Shown one piece after another: positions 41,473-51,051 of a stretch of 64,000 nt of DNA (the first letter of the stretch is position 1; every line of letters starts with the position of its first letter). The stretch spans positions 27,198 to 91,197 of the forward strand of contig JAKFFJ010000024.1 of assembly GCA_036675265.1 (NCBI GenBank), in the 5' to 3' direction. Source of the stretch: CAMPJU01 sp036675265 (GTDB lineage: Bacteria; Pseudomonadota; Gammaproteobacteria; Xanthomonadales; Xanthomonadaceae). The notes below the pieces were generated by a model. That model was not told the origin of the DNA, did no database searches, and saw nothing but the letters and a program-made list of their open reading frames with translations. The translations under genes were made by a program, and so were the position numbers.

Positions 41473-42249
41473 TCACATGTGGCGGAACAGCGCCATGAAC
41501 GGCGCGCTGACGGGCAGGGTCTCGGGGCGTTGCTTCAGGCGGACGGTGCCGCGGCCGCTGTCGTCGCGGACGATGCCCGCGATCGCCTTGAGGTTGACGA
41601 TCGTCGAGCGGTGGATCTGCTTGAACGTGGCCGGGTCCAGCACCGCCAGCAGGTCCTTGATCGGCGTGCGCAGGAGCGCCTCGCCCTCGGCGGTGACGAC
41701 CGTCGTGTACTTGTGGTCGGCGCGGAAGTAGCAGACCTCGTCGACCAGTACCAGGCGCGTTTCCTTGCCTGCGCTGGCCGTGAGCCAAGTCAACGGTGGT
41801 GTCCCGTCCGTGCCGGCAAGTCGCGAACCGAGGCGCTGCAGCAGCGCTTCGACCACGGTCGCGTCGTTCGCCCCGGTGGCGCTGCGCTGCAACCGCTCCA
41901 CCGTCGCCGCCAGCCGTTCGGGCCTGATCGGCTTGAGCAGATAGTCGACCGCGCCCTGTTCGAACGCGTCGATCGCGTACTGGTCGTAGGCGGTGACGAA
42001 CACGATGCGGGTGCGCGGGCTGGCTTCGGCGGCCGCGGCGGCGACCTCCAGGCCGGTCAGGCCGGGCATGCGGATGTCCAGGAACGCGACGTCCGGTTCC
42101 AGCTCGGCCAGGGCCTCGACCGCGCTGGCGCCGTCCTCGCACTCGGCGACGATGCGCAACTGCGGCCAGGCCCGGCCCAGGTGCTCGACCAGCGAGCGGC
42201 GCAGCAGCGACTCGTCCTCGGCCACGAGGCAGGTGGGAACCTCACGCAT
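41473..42249 (-). CDS. LytTR-family response regulator
   Basis: 258 residues. N-terminal receiver domain: acidic pair in VAEDESLLRR, phosphorylated Asp in DVAFLDIRMPG (about residue 57), Thr in FVTAYDQYA and Lys in LLKPIRP. C-terminal LytTR DNA-binding domain from about residue 150 (EVCYFRADHKYTTVVTAEGE, FKQIHRSTIVNLKAI). Such regulators bind direct repeats in target promoters. It overlaps the histidine kinase gene by 8 bp, so the two are one signalling pair; targets are not evident here. Confidence 0.93.
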   Translation of the reverse strand: MREVPTCLVAEDESLLRRSLVEHLGRAWPQLRIVAECEDGASAVEALAELEPDVAFLDIRMPGLTGLEVAAAAAEASPRTRIVFVTAYDQYAIDAFEQGAVDYLLKPIRPERLAATVERLQRSATGANDATVVEALLQRLGSRLAGTDGTPPLTWLTASAGKETRLVLVDEVCYFRADHKYTTVVTAEGEALLRTPIKDLLAVLDPATFKQIHRSTIVNLKAIAGIVRDDSGRGTVRLKQRPETLPVSAPFMALFRHM

Positions 42250-43480
42250 CGGTGGCCACCGGGAGGCTCAACGTGGCCGCGACGCCGGCCGGGAAGTTCG
42301 CGACCACCGCCAGCGACGCACGGTTGCCGTACATCAGGCGCAGGCGCTCGCGCACGTTCTTCAGGCCGATGCCGGTGCCACTGGTCTTGGTGTCGAACCC
42401 GTTGCCATCGTCGGCGACGGTCACGGCGACGGTGTCTTCGTCGCGGCGTGCGCGGATCCACACCGTGCCGCCGGCGGTGCGCGGCTCCAGGCCGTGCTTG
42501 ATGGCGTTCTCCACCAGCGTCTGCAGCATCATCGACGGCATCGGGACGTTGCGCAGCGACTCGGGCACGTCGACCTGCACGTCCAGGCGCTGGCCCATGC
42601 GGATCTTGAGGATCTCCAGGTAGGCGAGCGCGCGCTCGAGTTCCGCGCCGAGCGTGGAGGGCGCGTCGCTGTCGCGCGGCAGCGAGTTGCGCAGGTACTG
42701 GATCAGGTGGCCCAGCATCTGCTCCGCGCGTTCGGGGTCGCTGCGCGTCAGCAGCTGCGCGCTGGCCAGCGTGTTGTAGAGGAAGTGCGGCTCGACCTGC
42801 GCGTGCAGCAGGGTGAGGCGCGCGACGCTGAGTTCCTTCTCGGTCTTCGTCTGCGCGACCTCGCTGTTCTCGGTGCGGCGGCGCTCTGCGATGCGGCGCG
42901 TGATCGCGCGGGTGATCGCCTCGGCGTTCTCGTAGTTGGTGCCGTCGTCCACCCGGAACAGGTCGCTCCACGCCGGGCTCTCCGGCTCGCAGATCAGGGT
43001 GACGCTGCCGCTGTCGCCGGCGGGCGTGACGGTGGCCAGCACCTGGTTGCGCGGGATGCCGAACCACACCAGCGGGTTCCAGCGGCCGAGCGGGTACTCG
43101 CCGTAGGTCTGCGGGCGCCGGACCTTGGCCTTGACCTGCAGGCTGTCGCGGGCGCTGACGATCTGCTCCACGCCGGGCAGTTCGCGGATCGCGGCATCGA
43201 GCAGGTCGAAGGCTTCGCCGGCCTCGAACGGGATCTCGACCTGGCGCCGCTGGCGATTGGCGAGCGTGGTGCTGTCGACCCGGCCTGCAATGAGGCGGAC
43301 CCGACCGATGTGCGACACCGCCCCGGTGATGACCAGGGCCATGGTGGCGAACCCGAACAGCACCGCCGGCAGCTCCCAGGCGCCCACCAGCGGCACCGCC
43401 GACCAGAACAGGGCGGCCAGCAGCACGACACCGGCCCAGGCGAGCACGAGGCGGAAGACGAAGAAGAAGCGCTTGATCAC
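42242..43480 (-). CDS. LytS/AlgZ-type sensor histidine kinase
   Basis: 412 residues. Two membrane helices at about 10-32 and 38-58, then a cytoplasmic region of some 130 residues with beta-rich, unfamiliar sequence (QVEIPFEAGEAFDLLDAAI; NPLVWFGIPRNQVLATVTP), a coiled linker, the phosphoacceptor block QVEPHFLYNTLASAQLL, and the ATPase boxes NAIKHGLEPR, VADDGNGFD and GTGIGLKNVRERL. The middle region is not a PAS or GAF domain that I recognise. Pairs with the LytTR regulator downstream. Confidence 0.92.
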   Translation of the reverse strand: MIKRFFFVFRLVLAWAGVVLLAALFWSAVPLVGAWELPAVLFGFATMALVITGAVSHIGRVRLIAGRVDSTTLANRQRRQVEIPFEAGEAFDLLDAAIRELPGVEQIVSARDSLQVKAKVRRPQTYGEYPLGRWNPLVWFGIPRNQVLATVTPAGDSGSVTLICEPESPAWSDLFRVDDGTNYENAEAITRAITRRIAERRRTENSEVAQTKTEKELSVARLTLLHAQVEPHFLYNTLASAQLLTRSDPERAEQMLGHLIQYLRNSLPRDSDAPSTLGAELERALAYLEILKIRMGQRLDVQVDVPESLRNVPMPSMMLQTLVENAIKHGLEPRTAGGTVWIRARRDEDTVAVTVADDGNGFDTKTSGTGIGLKNVRERLRLMYGNRASLAVVANFPAGVAATLSLPVATDA

Positions 43481-43647
43481 GGTCTGGTCCGGAAGGGGTT
43501 CGATTGCGGCGGAGCATAGCCAGCGCCCGCGGCGCGGTCGCGCGCCGCGCGACGAACCGGGGGAGGGAGCGACGAACGCGGGCTGGCAGCCCCGGAATGG
43601 GCGCGCGCGCCACGGCGGGGGCGTGGCTGCAGCGTCCGGCCGGCTGC

Positions 43648-43653
43648 TAGATT
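43648..43653 (+). promoter_or_regulatory. TAGATT -10 box for the DUF5671 gene
   Basis: TAGATT 33 bp upstream of ATG 43687, in the 206-bp gap that follows the histidine kinase. Nothing else was seen in that gap. Confidence 0.35.
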
Positions 43654-43686
43654 CGTGTCCACCACACCCCAGCGAGAGCGAGACCC

Positions 43687-44331
43687 ATGGCTTCCCCGAC
43701 GCAGGACCTCGATCTCTTCGTCCGCGACGCGCTGGCGCGCGGCGAGTCCCGCGAGGCCATCGCTTCGGCGCTTGCCGGCGCGGGGTGGCCGCCCGAACAG
43801 GTCAAGGGCGCCCTCGAAGGCTGGGCCGAGGTGCCTTTCGCCGTGCCCGTGCCCAAGCCCCGCCCGTACCTGTCGCCACGGGAGGCGTTCCTCTACCTGG
43901 TGCTGTTCGCGACGCTGTACCTCACCGCATGGCACCTGGGCAGCCTGCTGTTCGACCTGATCAACGCGGCGATCCCGGACCGGGCCGAACATCCGTTCCA
44001 GGCGGGCATGCGCGACGACTCGATGCGGTTCTCGGTGGCCTCCCTGGTGATCGCCTTCCCGATCTACCTGTTCGTCGCGCGGCTGCTGGCGCGCGAACTG
44101 GCGCGCAACCCCGTCAAGCGGCTATCCGCCGTGCGGCGGTGGCTGACCTACCTGACGCTGTTCCTGGCCGTGACCGTGCTGGTCTGCGACCTGATCGCGC
44201 TGGTCCACAGCCTGCTCGGCGGCGACCTGACGTTGCGGTTCGTGCTGAAGGTCCTCGTGGTCGGCGCCATCGCCGGCGCGATCTTCGGTTTCTACCTGGT
44301 CGACCTGCGCCGCGAGGAGCGCGAGGCATGA
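43687..44331 (+). CDS. DUF5671-like membrane protein
   Basis: 214 residues. The first 55 form a small helical domain (LDLFVRDALARGESREAIA, AGWPPEQVKGALEGWA) like the UBA-type domain that precedes DUF5671 proteins. Four membrane helices follow between about 70 and 205 (YLVLFATLYLTAWHLGSLLF; FSVASLVIAFPIYLFVARLL; LTYLTLFLAVTVLVCDLIAL; VLKVLVVGAIAGAIFGFYLV). Function unknown. The next gene overlaps its stop by 4 bp. Confidence 0.82.
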   Translation: MASPTQDLDLFVRDALARGESREAIASALAGAGWPPEQVKGALEGWAEVPFAVPVPKPRPYLSPREAFLYLVLFATLYLTAWHLGSLLFDLINAAIPDRAEHPFQAGMRDDSMRFSVASLVIAFPIYLFVARLLARELARNPVKRLSAVRRWLTYLTLFLAVTVLVCDLIALVHSLLGGDLTLRFVLKVLVVGAIAGAIFGFYLVDLRREEREA

Positions 44332-44789
44332 GCGCCGCCCCGGGAATGGGGGCGACGGGGCGCTGGCTGATGCTGGCCGCCGTGGGCGTCGTGCTCGCAG
44401 CCGTCGTGGCGGCCCTGTTCGTCATGGACCCGCCGTCCCGCCAGCGGGCCGAGCGGCTCGACGGCATCCGCATCGACCACCTCCAGGCGCTGTCGCGCAG
44501 GATCGACGCACATGCGGACGTCCACGACCGGTTGCCAGGCCGCCTGTCCGTCGTGTCCGGCGGCGCCGGCGGCACCATCGCCGACCCCGCCACGGGCCAG
44601 CCTTACCAGTACGAAGTCACGGGTGGTCGCAGCTACCGTTTGTGCGCCACGTTCGAGACCGCCCGGGACGCCGCGCCCATTCCCGACGTGCATCTCGACC
44701 AGTGGCGCCATGGCGAAGGCCGGCAGTGCTTCGACCGGGAGGTCGAGGAGGTCGTGCGCCCGGGCGTGCCGGTCCGGGTACCGCGCTAG
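44328..44789 (+). CDS. Hypothetical single-pass membrane protein
   Basis: 153 residues, one N-terminal membrane helix (WLMLAAVGVVLAAVVAALFV), then a soluble domain with VVSGGAGGTIADPATGQPYQ and YEVTGGRSYRLCATFETAR, a pattern seen in proteins translated with DUF5671 partners. Coupled by ATGA overlap with the upstream gene, so the two probably act together. Converges on the MscS gene, the two stops overlapping. Confidence 0.78.
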   Translation: MSAAPGMGATGRWLMLAAVGVVLAAVVAALFVMDPPSRQRAERLDGIRIDHLQALSRRIDAHADVHDRLPGRLSVVSGGAGGTIADPATGQPYQYEVTGGRSYRLCATFETARDAAPIPDVHLDQWRHGEGRQCFDREVEEVVRPGVPVRVPR

Positions 44790-45811
44790 GCCGTCGGCGG
44801 CGTGCCGTCCGCGACGGCCGGCCGCTGCGCCATGACCGCCAGGTCGGCGGCGTTGACGTCTTCCGCACCGGGTGAGGTGGTCGCCGCCGGGTCGGTCGGG
44901 GCTTCGGGCTCGCGCGCAGGTCCTGTCGGCGTGGCGGCATCGCCACGCGCACCGTCGTGCGCGGCCGGGTCGCGCGCGAGGTCGGCACGCAGGCGCGGCA
45001 GCGCGGCGGGATGCTCGCGCTCCAGGAACGCGAGCATGCATTCGCGCACCGCGCAGCGCAGGTCGAACAGGTCGCCCGAATTGCGCGCACTCACCAGCAG
45101 GCGCACCTGGATGGCGTGCCGGTCGGCATCGGTGACCTGGGCCACGCACACGCGTCCGTCCCAGCGCGGGTCGGCCTCGCAGACCTGCTTGAGCTGCTCG
45201 CGCACTGCGGCCATCGGCGTCCGGTAATCCAGCCACAGCGTTGCATCACCCAGCAATTGCGCGGTGGTGCGCGTCCAGTTCTGGAACGGATGTTCGATGA
45301 ACCACTGCAAGGGCACGACCATCCGGCGTTCGTCCCAGATGCGCACGATCACGTAGGCGCTGCCGATCTCCTCGACGCGGCCCCATTCGCCTTCCACGAT
45401 GACCACGTCGTCCAGCCGGATCGGCTGGCTGAGCGCGATCTGCAGGCCCGCGATGAGGTTGCCGAACACCGGCTTGGCGGCAATGCCCGCGACCAGCCCG
45501 ATGATGCCGGCCGATGCCAGGAGGGTGGTGCCGAGCTGCCGGACGGCGGGAAACGTCATCAACGCGAGCGAGACGCCCACCAGCCCGATCGCGAACTGCG
45601 CCAGCCGGCCAAGCACCCGCGCCTGTGTCTGCACGCGCCGCGCGTCGAGGTTGTCGGCGATGTCGACCGGGTATTTCCGCAGCACGCGGCGCTGGAACGC
45701 GCCGACGGCCGCGACCGCCAGCCAGGTCAGGCCGAGCAGGGCGACGACGATGAAGGCGTGCGACCAGTCGATCGCGAGATCACGCGTTGGGTCGAGATCG
45801 GGCAAGGGCAT
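44786..45811 (-). CDS. Mechanosensitive channel, small MscS type
   Basis: 341 residues from ATG 45811. Four hydrophobic segments near the start (FIVVALLGLTWLAVAAVGAF; LAQFAIGLVGVSLALMTF; LLASAGIIGLVAGIAAKPVF) include the MscS pore helix, followed by GNLIAGLQIALSQPIRLDD and the beta-domain VIVEGEWGRVEEIGSAYVIV. The tail after residue 285 is Pro/Ala/Asp-rich and disordered. It is a second channel paralogue in the window, shorter than the one at 9538. Confidence 0.9.
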   Translation of the reverse strand: MPLPDLDPTRDLAIDWSHAFIVVALLGLTWLAVAAVGAFQRRVLRKYPVDIADNLDARRVQTQARVLGRLAQFAIGLVGVSLALMTFPAVRQLGTTLLASAGIIGLVAGIAAKPVFGNLIAGLQIALSQPIRLDDVVIVEGEWGRVEEIGSAYVIVRIWDERRMVVPLQWFIEHPFQNWTRTTAQLLGDATLWLDYRTPMAAVREQLKQVCEADPRWDGRVCVAQVTDADRHAIQVRLLVSARNSGDLFDLRCAVRECMLAFLEREHPAALPRLRADLARDPAAHDGARGDAATPTGPAREPEAPTDPAATTSPGAEDVNAADLAVMAQRPAVADGTPPTA

Positions 45812-45872
45812 TCCGCGGCGACAGGACACGCAGGGTGCCGCGCCCACCGTGCACGCAACGTGGAACCGTGCC

Positions 45873-46247
45873 TCAGGCGCCGACGCGCGTGCGCACGGCG
45901 TCCATGTCGCGGATCGGCCGGACCTCCACGCAGCCGGTGCGCGCCCAGGGGAATTCCGCCGCGATGCGCACCGCTTCCTCCATGGAGCCGGCCTCGATGA
46001 CGTTGTAGCCACACAGGACTTCCTTGGTTTCCGCGAACGGCCCGTCCAGCACCTGGGCCTTCCCGTCCCGGATCCGCACCGAGCGCGCCTTGCGCACGGA
46101 CTCCAGCTGTTGGGAGCCCAGCAGCGTGCCCTCCGCGGCCAGTGCGTCGGCGTGGGCGAAGCAGTCCGCCATGCGGCGGTCGAATTCGCCCTCGGGCAGG
46201 GCCTCGAGCAGGCTGTCGTCGTTGTAGATCAGGAGCAGGTATTGCAT
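45873..46247 (-). CDS. YCII/DGPF-domain protein
   Basis: 124 residues starting MQYLLLIYNDDSLLEALPEG. The DGPF signature is present as VLDGPFAETKEVLCGYNVIEA. Proteins of this family are typical partners of ECF42 sigma factors. It is transcribed away from the sigma factor set, sharing a 137-bp upstream region with the paralogue at 46385. Confidence 0.88.
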   Translation of the reverse strand: MQYLLLIYNDDSLLEALPEGEFDRRMADCFAHADALAAEGTLLGSQQLESVRKARSVRIRDGKAQVLDGPFAETKEVLCGYNVIEAGSMEEAVRIAAEFPWARTGCVEVRPIRDMDAVRTRVGA

Positions 46248-46343
46248 TGGCGGGGTCCCGTCGGCCGGATCGGGGCATGATGCCGAAAAAATCCGCCGGG
46301 ACCTGTCGATCCCGGCCCCGCTCGCCCGTCGTACCTCCTGATG

Positions 46344-46360
46344 CGGCCCGAAAGGGGCCG
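46344..46360 (+). promoter_or_regulatory. Hairpin in the leader of the ECF42 operon
   Basis: CGGCCC GAAAG GGGCCG stem-loop, 24 bp before the ATG at 46385 and just upstream of the ribosome-binding CAGGAGC. It may affect translation of the first gene. Confidence 0.35.
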
Positions 46361-46384
46361 TCCACCCCAGACAGGAGCACCACC

Positions 46385-46804
46385 ATGCGCGTCCTAGTGA
46401 TCGTCAAGGCAAACGAACAGTCCGAGGCGGGGGTCATGCCCTCCACCGAACTGCTGGAGGCCATGGGCCGCTTCAACGAGGCGCTGGTCAAGGCCGGCAT
46501 CATGCTGGCCGGCGAGGGCCTGCACCCGAGCTCGCGCGGGGCGCGGGTGCATTTCGACGGCACCTCGCGCACCGTCACCGACGGGCCGTTCGCCGAGGCC
46601 AAGGAACTTGTCGCCGGTTACTGGCTGTGGCAGGTGCGCTCGCTCGAGGAGGCCATCGAATGGGTGAAGCGCTGCCCCAACCCGCACGCGGGCCCGTCGG
46701 ACATCGAGATCCGCCCGGTGTTCGAGGCCGAGGATTTCGGCGAGGCCCTCACCGCCGACCAGCGCGAACGCGAAGCGCGCCTGCGCCAGCAGCTGGGCCA
46801 GTGA
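46385..46804 (+). CDS. YCII/DGPF-domain protein, sigma-factor linked
   Basis: 139 residues. DGPF signature TVTDGPFAEAKELVAGYWLW, with a conserved acidic-basic tail SDIEIRPVFEAEDFGEAL. CAGGAGC precedes the ATG. It is the first of three genes in the same direction (DGPF, VOC, sigma factor). ECF42 sigma factors are known to be genomically tied to DGPF proteins; what the protein does is not settled. Confidence 0.9.
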   Translation: MRVLVIVKANEQSEAGVMPSTELLEAMGRFNEALVKAGIMLAGEGLHPSSRGARVHFDGTSRTVTDGPFAEAKELVAGYWLWQVRSLEEAIEWVKRCPNPHAGPSDIEIRPVFEAEDFGEALTADQREREARLRQQLGQ

Positions 46805-46815
46805 GGAACGCCGCC

Positions 46816-47217
46816 ATGCACAACCAGATCTTCGTCAACCTGCCCGTCGGCGACCTCGATCGCGCCATCCGCTTCTTCACCGCGCTCGGCTACACCTTCA
46901 ACCCGACGTTCACCGACGAGAACGCGACCTGCATGATCCTGGGCGAGAACCTGTTCGCCATGCTGCTGGTCGCCCCGTACTTCGAGACGTTCACCGGCCT
47001 GGCGCCCGTGGATGCGCACCGCCAGGTCGAGGTGATCCTGGCCGTTCCGCTGGACAGCCGCGAGGACGTCGACGCGCACCTGGTGAAGGTGCTGGCCGCC
47101 GGCGGCACCGAATCGCGGCCGGCGCAGGATCACGGCTTCATGTACCTGCGCGCCTACCAGGACCTGGATGGACACCGCTGGGAAGCGTTCCACATGTCCG
47201 GCGATCCGCCGGCCTGA
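46816..47217 (+). CDS. VOC-family (glyoxalase-like) protein
   Basis: 133 residues, a two-module vicinal oxygen chelate fold: IFVNLPVGDLDRAIRFFTALGY at the start and DHGFMYLRAYQDLDGHRWEAF at the end, which supplies a His and a Glu as possible metal ligands. Such small proteins are often near DGPF and ECF42 genes. Lies 11 bp after the DGPF gene and 2 bp before the sigma factor. Confidence 0.88.
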   Translation: MHNQIFVNLPVGDLDRAIRFFTALGYTFNPTFTDENATCMILGENLFAMLLVAPYFETFTGLAPVDAHRQVEVILAVPLDSREDVDAHLVKVLAAGGTESRPAQDHGFMYLRAYQDLDGHRWEAFHMSGDPPA

Positions 47218-47219
47218 GC

Positions 47220-48473
47220 GTGGAGGTCCGCAATGCCATCGACGCCGTCTGGCGCATCGAGGCGCCGAAGCTGATCGCACGGCTGGCGCGGATGGTGCAC
47301 GACGTGGGCCAGGCGGAGGACCTGGCCCAGGACGCACTCGTTGCCGCGCTCGAGCACTGGCCGGTCGAAGGCGTGCCCGACAACCCGGGGGCCTGGCTGA
47401 TGGCGACGGCCAAGCGACGCGCGATCGACCGGTTGCGCCACGTCGCACTGGTGGACGACAAGCACCGGCAGTTCGGCGAGGCACTCGAACCCGCACCGTT
47501 TCCGGCACCCGACGACAGTGGGCGGCTGGACGACGACATCGGCGACGACCTGCTGCGCCTGGTGTTCACTGCCTGCCACCCGGTGCTGTCGACCGAGGCG
47601 CAGGTCGCGCTCACGTTGCGCCTGCTCGGCGGCCTGACCACCGACGAGATCGCGCGCGCGTTCCTGCAGCCGGAATCGACGGTGGCCCAGCGCATCGTGC
47701 GGGCGAAGCGAACGCTTGCCGAGCGGCGGGTGGGATTCGAGGTGCCGCGTCGGGACGCCCTGCCCGGGCGCCTGGATGCGGTGCTCGGCGTGGTCTACCT
47801 GGTGTTCAACGAGGGCTATGCCGCGACCGCCGGCGACGACTGGATGCGTCCCGCGCTGTGCGAGGAAGCCATGCGCCTGGGGCGCGTGCTCGCCGGGTTG
47901 CTGCCGCACGAGCCGGAGGTCTTCGGCCTCGTCGCGCTGATGGAAATCCAGGCGTCGCGCACCCGGGCGCGCACCGCGGCGGACGGGACGCCGGTGCCGC
48001 TGCTCGAACAGGATCGCGCGCGCTGGGACCGGTTGCTGATCGGACACGGCCTGGCCGCGCTGGCGCAGGCCGATCGACTCGGGGGCGCCGACGGTGCCTA
48101 CGCATTGCAGGCGGCGATCGCCGCGTGCCATGCGCGTGCGCCCACCGGCGAAGCCACCGACTGGGCACGCATTGCCGCGTTGTATGCGCGACTGGCGCGG
48201 GTGGCGCCCTCGCCGGTGGTGGAACTCAACCGGGCGGTGGCGGTCTCGATGGCCTCGGGACCGGCGGCGGGGCTGGCCCTGGTCGAGGCATTGGCGGCCG
48301 AGCCCGCGCTGCGCCACTACCACCTGTTGCCGGCGGTGCGGGGCGACCTGCTGTGGAAACTCGAACGCCACGACGAGGCCCGCGCCGAGTTCGAGCGGGC
48401 CGCCGCGCTCACCCGGAACGAACGCGAGCGCGCGCTGTTGATGGCGCGCGCCGCGAAGTCCGTCGGGCGATAG
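47220..48473 (+). CDS. ECF42-like RNA polymerase sigma factor with DUF6596 tail
   Basis: 417 residues from GTG 47220. Sigma-2 region with MVHDVGQAEDLAQDALVAAL and NPGAWLMATAKRRAIDRLRH; sigma-4 region with EAQVALTLRLLGGLTTDEIA and PESTVAQRIVRAKRTLAER at about 120-175. After it a long helical TPR-like C-terminal domain (DUF6596) of some 230 residues (VLGVVYLVFNEGYAATAGDD; ALQAAIAACHARAP; LLPAVRGDLLWKLERHDEAR). No anti-sigma gene is nearby, which is typical of this group, whose tail is thought to control it. Confidence 0.92.
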   Translation: MEVRNAIDAVWRIEAPKLIARLARMVHDVGQAEDLAQDALVAALEHWPVEGVPDNPGAWLMATAKRRAIDRLRHVALVDDKHRQFGEALEPAPFPAPDDSGRLDDDIGDDLLRLVFTACHPVLSTEAQVALTLRLLGGLTTDEIARAFLQPESTVAQRIVRAKRTLAERRVGFEVPRRDALPGRLDAVLGVVYLVFNEGYAATAGDDWMRPALCEEAMRLGRVLAGLLPHEPEVFGLVALMEIQASRTRARTAADGTPVPLLEQDRARWDRLLIGHGLAALAQADRLGGADGAYALQAAIAACHARAPTGEATDWARIAALYARLARVAPSPVVELNRAVAVSMASGPAAGLALVEALAAEPALRHYHLLPAVRGDLLWKLERHDEARAEFERAAALTRNERERALLMARAAKSVGR

Positions 48474-48476
48474 GCG

Positions 48477-49277
48477 TCAGTAGAGGTGTTCGGTGCGTGC
48501 CAGCGACGCGACGTCCACCCGCGACGGCTCGAGCCCGGTATAGGAATCCACCGGCGACTGCGGGCCGGGCGACACGACCGCCGCGCTGTGCGAGCTTTCG
48601 TCGGCGACGACGACCGTGGTGCCGTGGCGGGTCACGTCGTACAGCAGTTCGGCGAACTCGCGCGGCAGCCGGATGCAGCCATGCGAGGCGGGGTAGCCCG
48701 GGATCCTGCCGGCGTGCAGGGCGACGCCGCCCCAGGTCAGCCGCTGCATGTAGGGCATCGGCGCGTTGTCGTACAGGTTCGAATAGTGCTCGACGCGCTT
48801 CTGCAGGATCGGGAACTCGCCGGTCGGGGTCTCATGCCCCGGCTTGCCGCTGCTGATGGTCGACACGCCGATGCGCAGGCCGTTGCGGTACACGTGGGCG
48901 CGCTGCTCGGGCAGGCTGACCACGATGACCACCGGGCCACTGGGCGACACCTCCGGATGCCACAGGAACTCGCCGGGCTCCAGCGTCGCCAGCGGCGACG
49001 GCGGCTCGATCTTGATGACCGGGACCGGTTCGGCCACCTCGACGGGATCGTGCGCCACGTCGGGCGCCACCACGCTGTCGACGGCTTCCACGGGAACCGT
49101 GGGGGCGGTCGTGGTGGATGCGGCCGGGCTCGATGCCTGCGGAGCGGCGACGTCGTCGAGCGCCGGTTCGATGCCTGCGCCGATGGCCGGAAGGGTGGCC
49201 AACGCCAGTGCCAGTGCGAGGGTGCGCAGGGCAGGATGGGCGTCGGGTGCGTTTCGTTTCTGGGTGCGTGCGTCCAT
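48477..49277 (-). CDS. L,D-transpeptidase (YkuD domain), exported
   Basis: 266 residues from ATG 49277. A hydrophobic signal (LRTLALALALATLPAIGAG) and a Pro/Val/Glu-rich spacer to about residue 100 precede the YkuD domain: VIVVSLPEQRAHVYRNGLRI, SGKPGHETPTGEFPIL and the catalytic ALHAGRIPGYPASHGCIRLP with His and Cys. Cross-links peptidoglycan stems or attaches lipoproteins. Converges on the sigma-factor gene. Confidence 0.92.
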   Translation of the reverse strand: MDARTQKRNAPDAHPALRTLALALALATLPAIGAGIEPALDDVAAPQASSPAASTTTAPTVPVEAVDSVVAPDVAHDPVEVAEPVPVIKIEPPSPLATLEPGEFLWHPEVSPSGPVVIVVSLPEQRAHVYRNGLRIGVSTISSGKPGHETPTGEFPILQKRVEHYSNLYDNAPMPYMQRLTWGGVALHAGRIPGYPASHGCIRLPREFAELLYDVTRHGTTVVVADESSHSAAVVSPGPQSPVDSYTGLEPSRVDVASLARTEHLY

Positions 49278-49350
49278 GGGTCGAACGCTATGCGAACGCG
49301 GATGACGCACCGCTTGATGTTGCTGGCCGTTTGTTGAACAAAAGGCGCGA

Positions 49351-49375
49351 AAAAGGGCCGCGAGGGCCCTTTTTC
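49351..49375 (-). terminator. Rho-independent terminator after the small gene at 49440
   Basis: 10-bp stem AAAAAGGGCC/GGCCCTTTTT with a 5-base loop. Read leftward it ends in a run of five T. It terminates transcription from the right, i.e. the 69-residue gene, before the L,D-transpeptidase start; the symmetrical A/T arms would also allow rightward use. Confidence 0.8.
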
Positions 49376-49439
49376 TTCACTGCATCCAGAAGCCGCTGAT
49401 TTCCAGGTAAACGGAATCCGGCGCGTGGGGAACCCTGGA

Positions 49440-49649
49440 TCAGTCGCGGTTGCTGTCGCTGCCGCTGCGCCGGTCGTCGCGACCCTCGTCGCGCGTCGGC
49501 GCTTCCTTCGAAACATCCGTCTTGCGCTGGGTCGGTCCGTCCTTGCCGGCACGCAATGCATGCGTGTCGTCGGTGAGCCGGTCGTGGCCGGGCGGGGGCG
49601 TCGTGCGGTCCGTGGCGACGCGGTTGCGCGCGTGGTCGTTGGTGCCCAT
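49440..49649 (-). CDS. Small hydrophilic hypothetical protein
   Basis: 69 residues from ATG 49649, with AGGAGCC eight bases upstream and a strong terminator after it. Very rich in Arg, Asp, Thr and Lys, without hydrophobic core, so probably disordered, like small stress-related proteins. No family recognised. The ribosome site plus terminator make it likely to be a real gene. Confidence 0.6.
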   Translation of the reverse strand: MGTNDHARNRVATDRTTPPPGHDRLTDDTHALRAGKDGPTQRKTDVSKEAPTRDEGRDDRRSGSDSNRD

Positions 49650-49695
49650 GGGTGGCTCCTGTGCTGGGGGAAGCTCGACGGTAAGCGCCTGCGCG

Positions 49696-49980
49696 TTACG
49701 CCGGGGTGCGCGTGGCGGCCCGCCTGCGCGCACGCAGGTCCACGCACTGGCCGACGATCGCGGTGGCGAGGATGAGCGAGTTGGTGACGATGAACACCCA
49801 GTTCCCCACCAGCCACGAATACGCGACGAATCCGGCGGACGCCGCGATCTGGCCGATGAACAGCCAATGCGACACCCCGCGTGGATCGGGGTCGCGCCAC
49901 TGGCGCCAGGTCTGGCGGGCGAGGGTGGCCACCAGGATCGCGGAGGCGCCCCAGCCGAGGAGGTCGGGCATCAAGGTCAT
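49696..49980 (-). CDS. SemiSWEET-like PQ-loop membrane protein
   Basis: 94 residues from ATG 49980. Three membrane helices (LLGWGASAILVATLARQTWR; HWLFIGQIAASAGFVAYSWL; VFIVTNSLILATAIVGQCV), the size and layout of a bacterial SemiSWEET half transporter, with the RQTWRQWRDPDPRGVS loop in the PQ-loop position (R replaces P). Relatives move sugars as dimers. Substrate unknown. It precedes the small hydrophilic gene on the same strand. Confidence 0.8.
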   Translation of the reverse strand: MTLMPDLLGWGASAILVATLARQTWRQWRDPDPRGVSHWLFIGQIAASAGFVAYSWLVGNWVFIVTNSLILATAIVGQCVDLRARRRAATRTPA

Positions 49981-50062
49981 GGCAGGCAGGCAGGTGCGGA
50001 AACGGTCGCGCAGGATGGCAACCGGCCGATGACGGACGCGGGAACGGTGGCCGCCGCGGCGA

Positions 50063-50068
50063 TAGGAT
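50063..50068 (+). promoter_or_regulatory. TAGGAT -10 box for the ABC exporter operon
   Basis: TAGGAT 26 bp before ATG 50095, with AAGGGAA between acting as a ribosome site. Confidence 0.35.
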
Positions 50069-50094
50069 GGCGCGGCCAGCAAGGGAACCCGCGC

Positions 50095-51047
<953 letters not shown>

Positions 51048-51051
<4 letters not shown>

